Shown here: positions 62,017 to 64,000 of the stretch, piece by piece
How the letters are laid out: every line of letters begins with the position of its first letter
How positions within the stretch are numbered: position 1 is the stretch's first letter
From: Isoperla grammatica
Lineage: Eukaryota > Arthropoda > Insecta > Plecoptera > Perlodidae
Length of the DNA stretch: 64,000 nt
Reading direction: 5' to 3'
Assembly: GCA_945910005.1 (NCBI GenBank)
Contig: CAMDTW010000562.1
Span: 17,501-81,500, forward strand
The notes under the pieces: model-generated
Told to the model about the DNA's origin: nothing
The model's input: the letters and a program-made list of their open reading frames with translations, nothing else
Databases searched by the model: none
Translations under genes and position numbers: made by a program

Positions 62017-62320
62017 AGAAGTCCGGCATACAAAAAAGTTTTTTTATGTAATTAATGTGAATGTTTAACAACACAAATTATATTAATACAATACAAAATA
62101 TTACATCTTCTTTAAAAAATATGTTCATATCAATCAATCAATCATAACTTGAAAAAGTCTAGCGTATAAAAGTGTTCTTCAATTTAATTAATGCAGATTA
62201 ATATAAATAATTAATATTATGTTGCGTTCTTATGTTCTAGATTTCAACCAACCAATCCGTAGGCTTACGTGGAGAAGTCCAGAGTACAGAAGTATTTTTT
62301 AAATTAAATAACTATTGTAT
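62017..62320 (+). repeat. Diverged three-fold repeat of about 120-136 bp
   Basis: A motif AGAAGTCC-(A/G)G-(A/C)-RTAYARAAGT followed by a T-run and AATTAATT/AAATTAAAT recurs at 62,017, 62,153 and 62,273. Sequence between the motifs is only weakly alike, so this is an old tandem duplication. Confidence 0.5.
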
Positions 62321-62668
62321 ATATCTGCTTTCTCACGCTGTAGGCCTATGTTCACTTACCCTGCGGAAATCTGGATTTCTGCATGTAAAAATTGCCGACA
62401 AATACTTTAAAGTTGTCAAACTATAAAACACAATATAATAATATGCAATTCTAAATAATTTAGTGCTGTTTTACGATTTTTTTTTGTTCCAATATATAAA
62501 GAATTTAGCCTCAAAAAGTAATGTTTCAAAAATAAATGATATTTTTTTTTTTTTATTATTATGCGGCCCACAACTGGATCCGCCTCCTCGCAAAAAGTCA
62601 AATGTAATCGAATTTTAAAAAAATATTTTTAAATTCACGTTTATTTATTTACTGCTTACCTACCATTA
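62321..62668. other. AT-rich intergenic DNA, nothing identified
   Basis: Contains a poly-T run near 62,542-62,553; no gene. Confidence 0.5.
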
Positions 62669-62834
62669 TTTCCAGCAATGTATTTTGTATTTTGAGTATT
62701 TTCAAAATACATATGTATTTTTGTATTTGAAATACAAAATTGTCAATGTATTTGTATCTTGTATTTGAAAATACTGTGTTGTGAAGTATTTTGTATTTCA
62801 AATACATTTTTTTGAGTATTTTGCCCATCTCTAC
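62669..62834 (-). mobile_element. hAT-like transposon terminus
   Basis: On the minus strand it begins TAGAGATGGGCAAAATACTC and continues with repeated GTATTTGAAATAC-type motifs in both orientations. This matches the known pattern of hAT element ends (CAGNGATGGGCAAAATAC, with subterminal GTATTTNAAATAC repeats). The terminal C appears mutated to T, and no matching second end is visible, so it is a degraded solo end. Confidence 0.6.
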
Positions 62835-63347
62835 CCACCCCCCTACAACATTTTAAAACGACGTAGGTAAAAACAAAAACTTATCGGTACGTAAAAGTCA
62901 AGTGGCATGCTTTAGATGTGCTTGACAGTTTCTGAGAAACTGGGTCTGGTCAATTGACGACAAAGTCTGAAACACGGGCAAAAATGTACAATGGTGTTAC
63001 AAAATATTCATCTCATAATTGATGATAATGTTAAAATAGGTTCCACGTCATGTATCTAAAATCAAGATGGGATTTGACTAATATTTATTTATTTCACTAA
63101 TTTTGTTTGGTAGAACTTGTTCCATTTTTTATAAAGGATCGAAGGCCTTTATTTCAGGAAAACACAACACATTATATAGCGTTACAAGTTTTTCAGAAGG
63201 ATATCTTGAAGGTTGTCGAGTAATCGACAGGGTTATAATATATATAATCTCATACACCTGTTTCCAAAATCGGGTCAAGGAGTGGTTAGCCACCAAATCC
63301 TTGGGCATAGATATTTGCTAACATCGGCTTGCAAGGCCTGTCATGAT
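62835..63347. other. AT-rich intergenic DNA, nothing identified
   Basis: No gene supported. The long Ser-rich frame starting at 63,213 is only an extension into the CTT microsatellite. Confidence 0.5.
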
Positions 63348-63752
63348 TCTTCTTCTTCTTCTTCTTCTTCTTCTTCTTCTTCTTCTGCTTCTTCTTCTTC
63401 TTCTTCTTCTTCTTCTTCTTCTTCTTCTTCTTCTTCTTCTTCTTCTTCTTCTTCTTCTTCTTCTTCTTCTTCTTCTTCTTCTTCTTCTTCTTCTTCTTCT
63501 TCTTCTTCTTCTTCTTCTTCTTCTTCTTCTTCTTCTTCTTCTTCTTCTTCTTCTTCTTCTTCTTCTTCTTCTTCTTCTTCTTCTTCTTCTTCTTCTTCTT
63601 CTTCTTCTTCTTCTTCTTCTTCTTCTTCTTCTTCTTCTTCTTCTTCTTCTTCTTCTTCTTCTTCTTCTTCTTCTTCTTCTTCTTCTTCTTCTTCTTCTTC
63701 TTCTTCTTCTTCTTCTTCTTCTTCTTCTTCTTCTTCTTCTTCTTCTTCTTCT
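63348..63752. repeat. (CTT)n microsatellite of about 405 bp
   Basis: Around 135 CTT/TTC triplets with a single visible interruption (CTG at about 63,385-63,387). It creates spurious poly-Ser, poly-Glu and poly-Arg frames. Its right edge is fused to a retroelement 3' end. Confidence 0.98.
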
Positions 63753-63930
63753 GCCGCCAACCAATTTACTCCATTTTCCTCGATCTTCTCAAAGTCCTCG
63801 TGTTTCGATGTCTTCCCGCACTTCGCTTCTCTCTTGGAAATCATTTTTCAGTTGGTCCTCCCACTTTTCCCTTGGTCTGCCAGGTCTCCTGATGTTCACG
63901 TTTACTCTTTCAAATGTCCATACCAGCTCA
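63753..63930 (-). mobile_element. C-terminal remnant of an RTE-like non-LTR retrotransposon
   Basis: On the minus strand from 63,900 the sequence translates as RRPGRPREKWEDQLKNDF then QERSEVREDIETRGL, a stop, then EDRGKWSKLVGG running into the AGA repeat. Arg-rich (G)RPR-x-x-W-x-(D/E)-Q, about 20 residues, then DR-x-x-W-x-x-L(V/I) is the usual extreme C-terminus of RTE-like or related reverse transcriptases. Just upstream, SWYGHLKE is present in another frame (63,928-63,905), so there is at least one frameshift as well as the stop. The element is dead. Exact clade is uncertain. Confidence 0.66.
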
Positions 63931-64000
63931 GTCTCTCTCTCTCCCTATTTTGAGCCAAAGGTTTTCGACTACAACTTTCTTTCTTATTTCTTTACTTCTA
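63931..64000. other. Window end, pyrimidine-rich
   Basis: CT-rich DNA, possibly further decayed retroelement sequence; nothing definite. Confidence 0.35.

Noticed and set aside
63213..63953. Long poly-Ser, poly-Glu and poly-Arg proteins
   Set aside because: They are translations of the (CTT)n microsatellite.

Overview
The window is repeat-dominated nuclear DNA from a eukaryote, most likely an arthropod. The main pointer is a fragment of an R1-clade non-LTR retrotransposon, a clade known mostly from arthropods. AT-rich flanks, several tRNA- and 5S-derived SINE-like units, a hAT MITE, long trinucleotide microsatellites and the absence of any long host ORF fit that view. Species cannot be fixed from sequence alone. 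I find no convincing intact host protein-coding gene, no functional tRNA or rRNA gene, and no CRISPR array.

Layout: 1-4,023 is AT-rich DNA with a poly-G-punctuated tandem repeat (462-864), the decayed 3' end of a CR1/L2-like retrotransposon on the minus strand (about 1,805-2,391) and a long (TAA)n tract. 4,024-10,363 is a 109-bp satellite (about 58 copies). 10,364-13,170 is a mobile-element graveyard: tRNA-like SINE remnants, a hAT MITE with an 8-bp target-site duplication (10,907-11,479) and a palindromic element with 49-bp perfect arms (11,577-11,725). 13,171-55,037 is one 84-bp satellite of roughly 475 copies, interrupted only by a 5'-truncated R1-clade element at 20,539-22,506 flanked by a 24-bp target duplication. 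55,174-56,848 is a 45-bp minisatellite. 56,849-64,000 is AT-rich DNA with a 5S-rRNA-derived SINE (57,400-57,813), a tRNA-derived SINE (58,256 onward), a cluster of alternating-orientation tRNA-like units (59,009-59,622), a hAT-like terminus (62,669-62,834), and a (CTT)n tract of about 405 bp attached to the 3' end of a second, RTE-like retroelement remnant.

The most notable structure is the 84-bp array. It is organised at several nested scales: local 2-mer, 3-mer and 6-mer periods, a 1,008-bp 12-mer, a 1,424-bp 17-mer at the right edge, and a 9.6-kb block duplicated at an offset of 10,916-11,000 bp. The two large copies differ by one extra monomer, and they are joined by a 1.34-kb bridge that is itself a copy of an internal part of the block. 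This looks like very recent saltatory amplification of the kind seen in centromeric or heterochromatic satellites, though an assembly artefact must be excluded. Nothing here works as an operon or pathway; the interactions are between satellites and the mobile elements that land in them.
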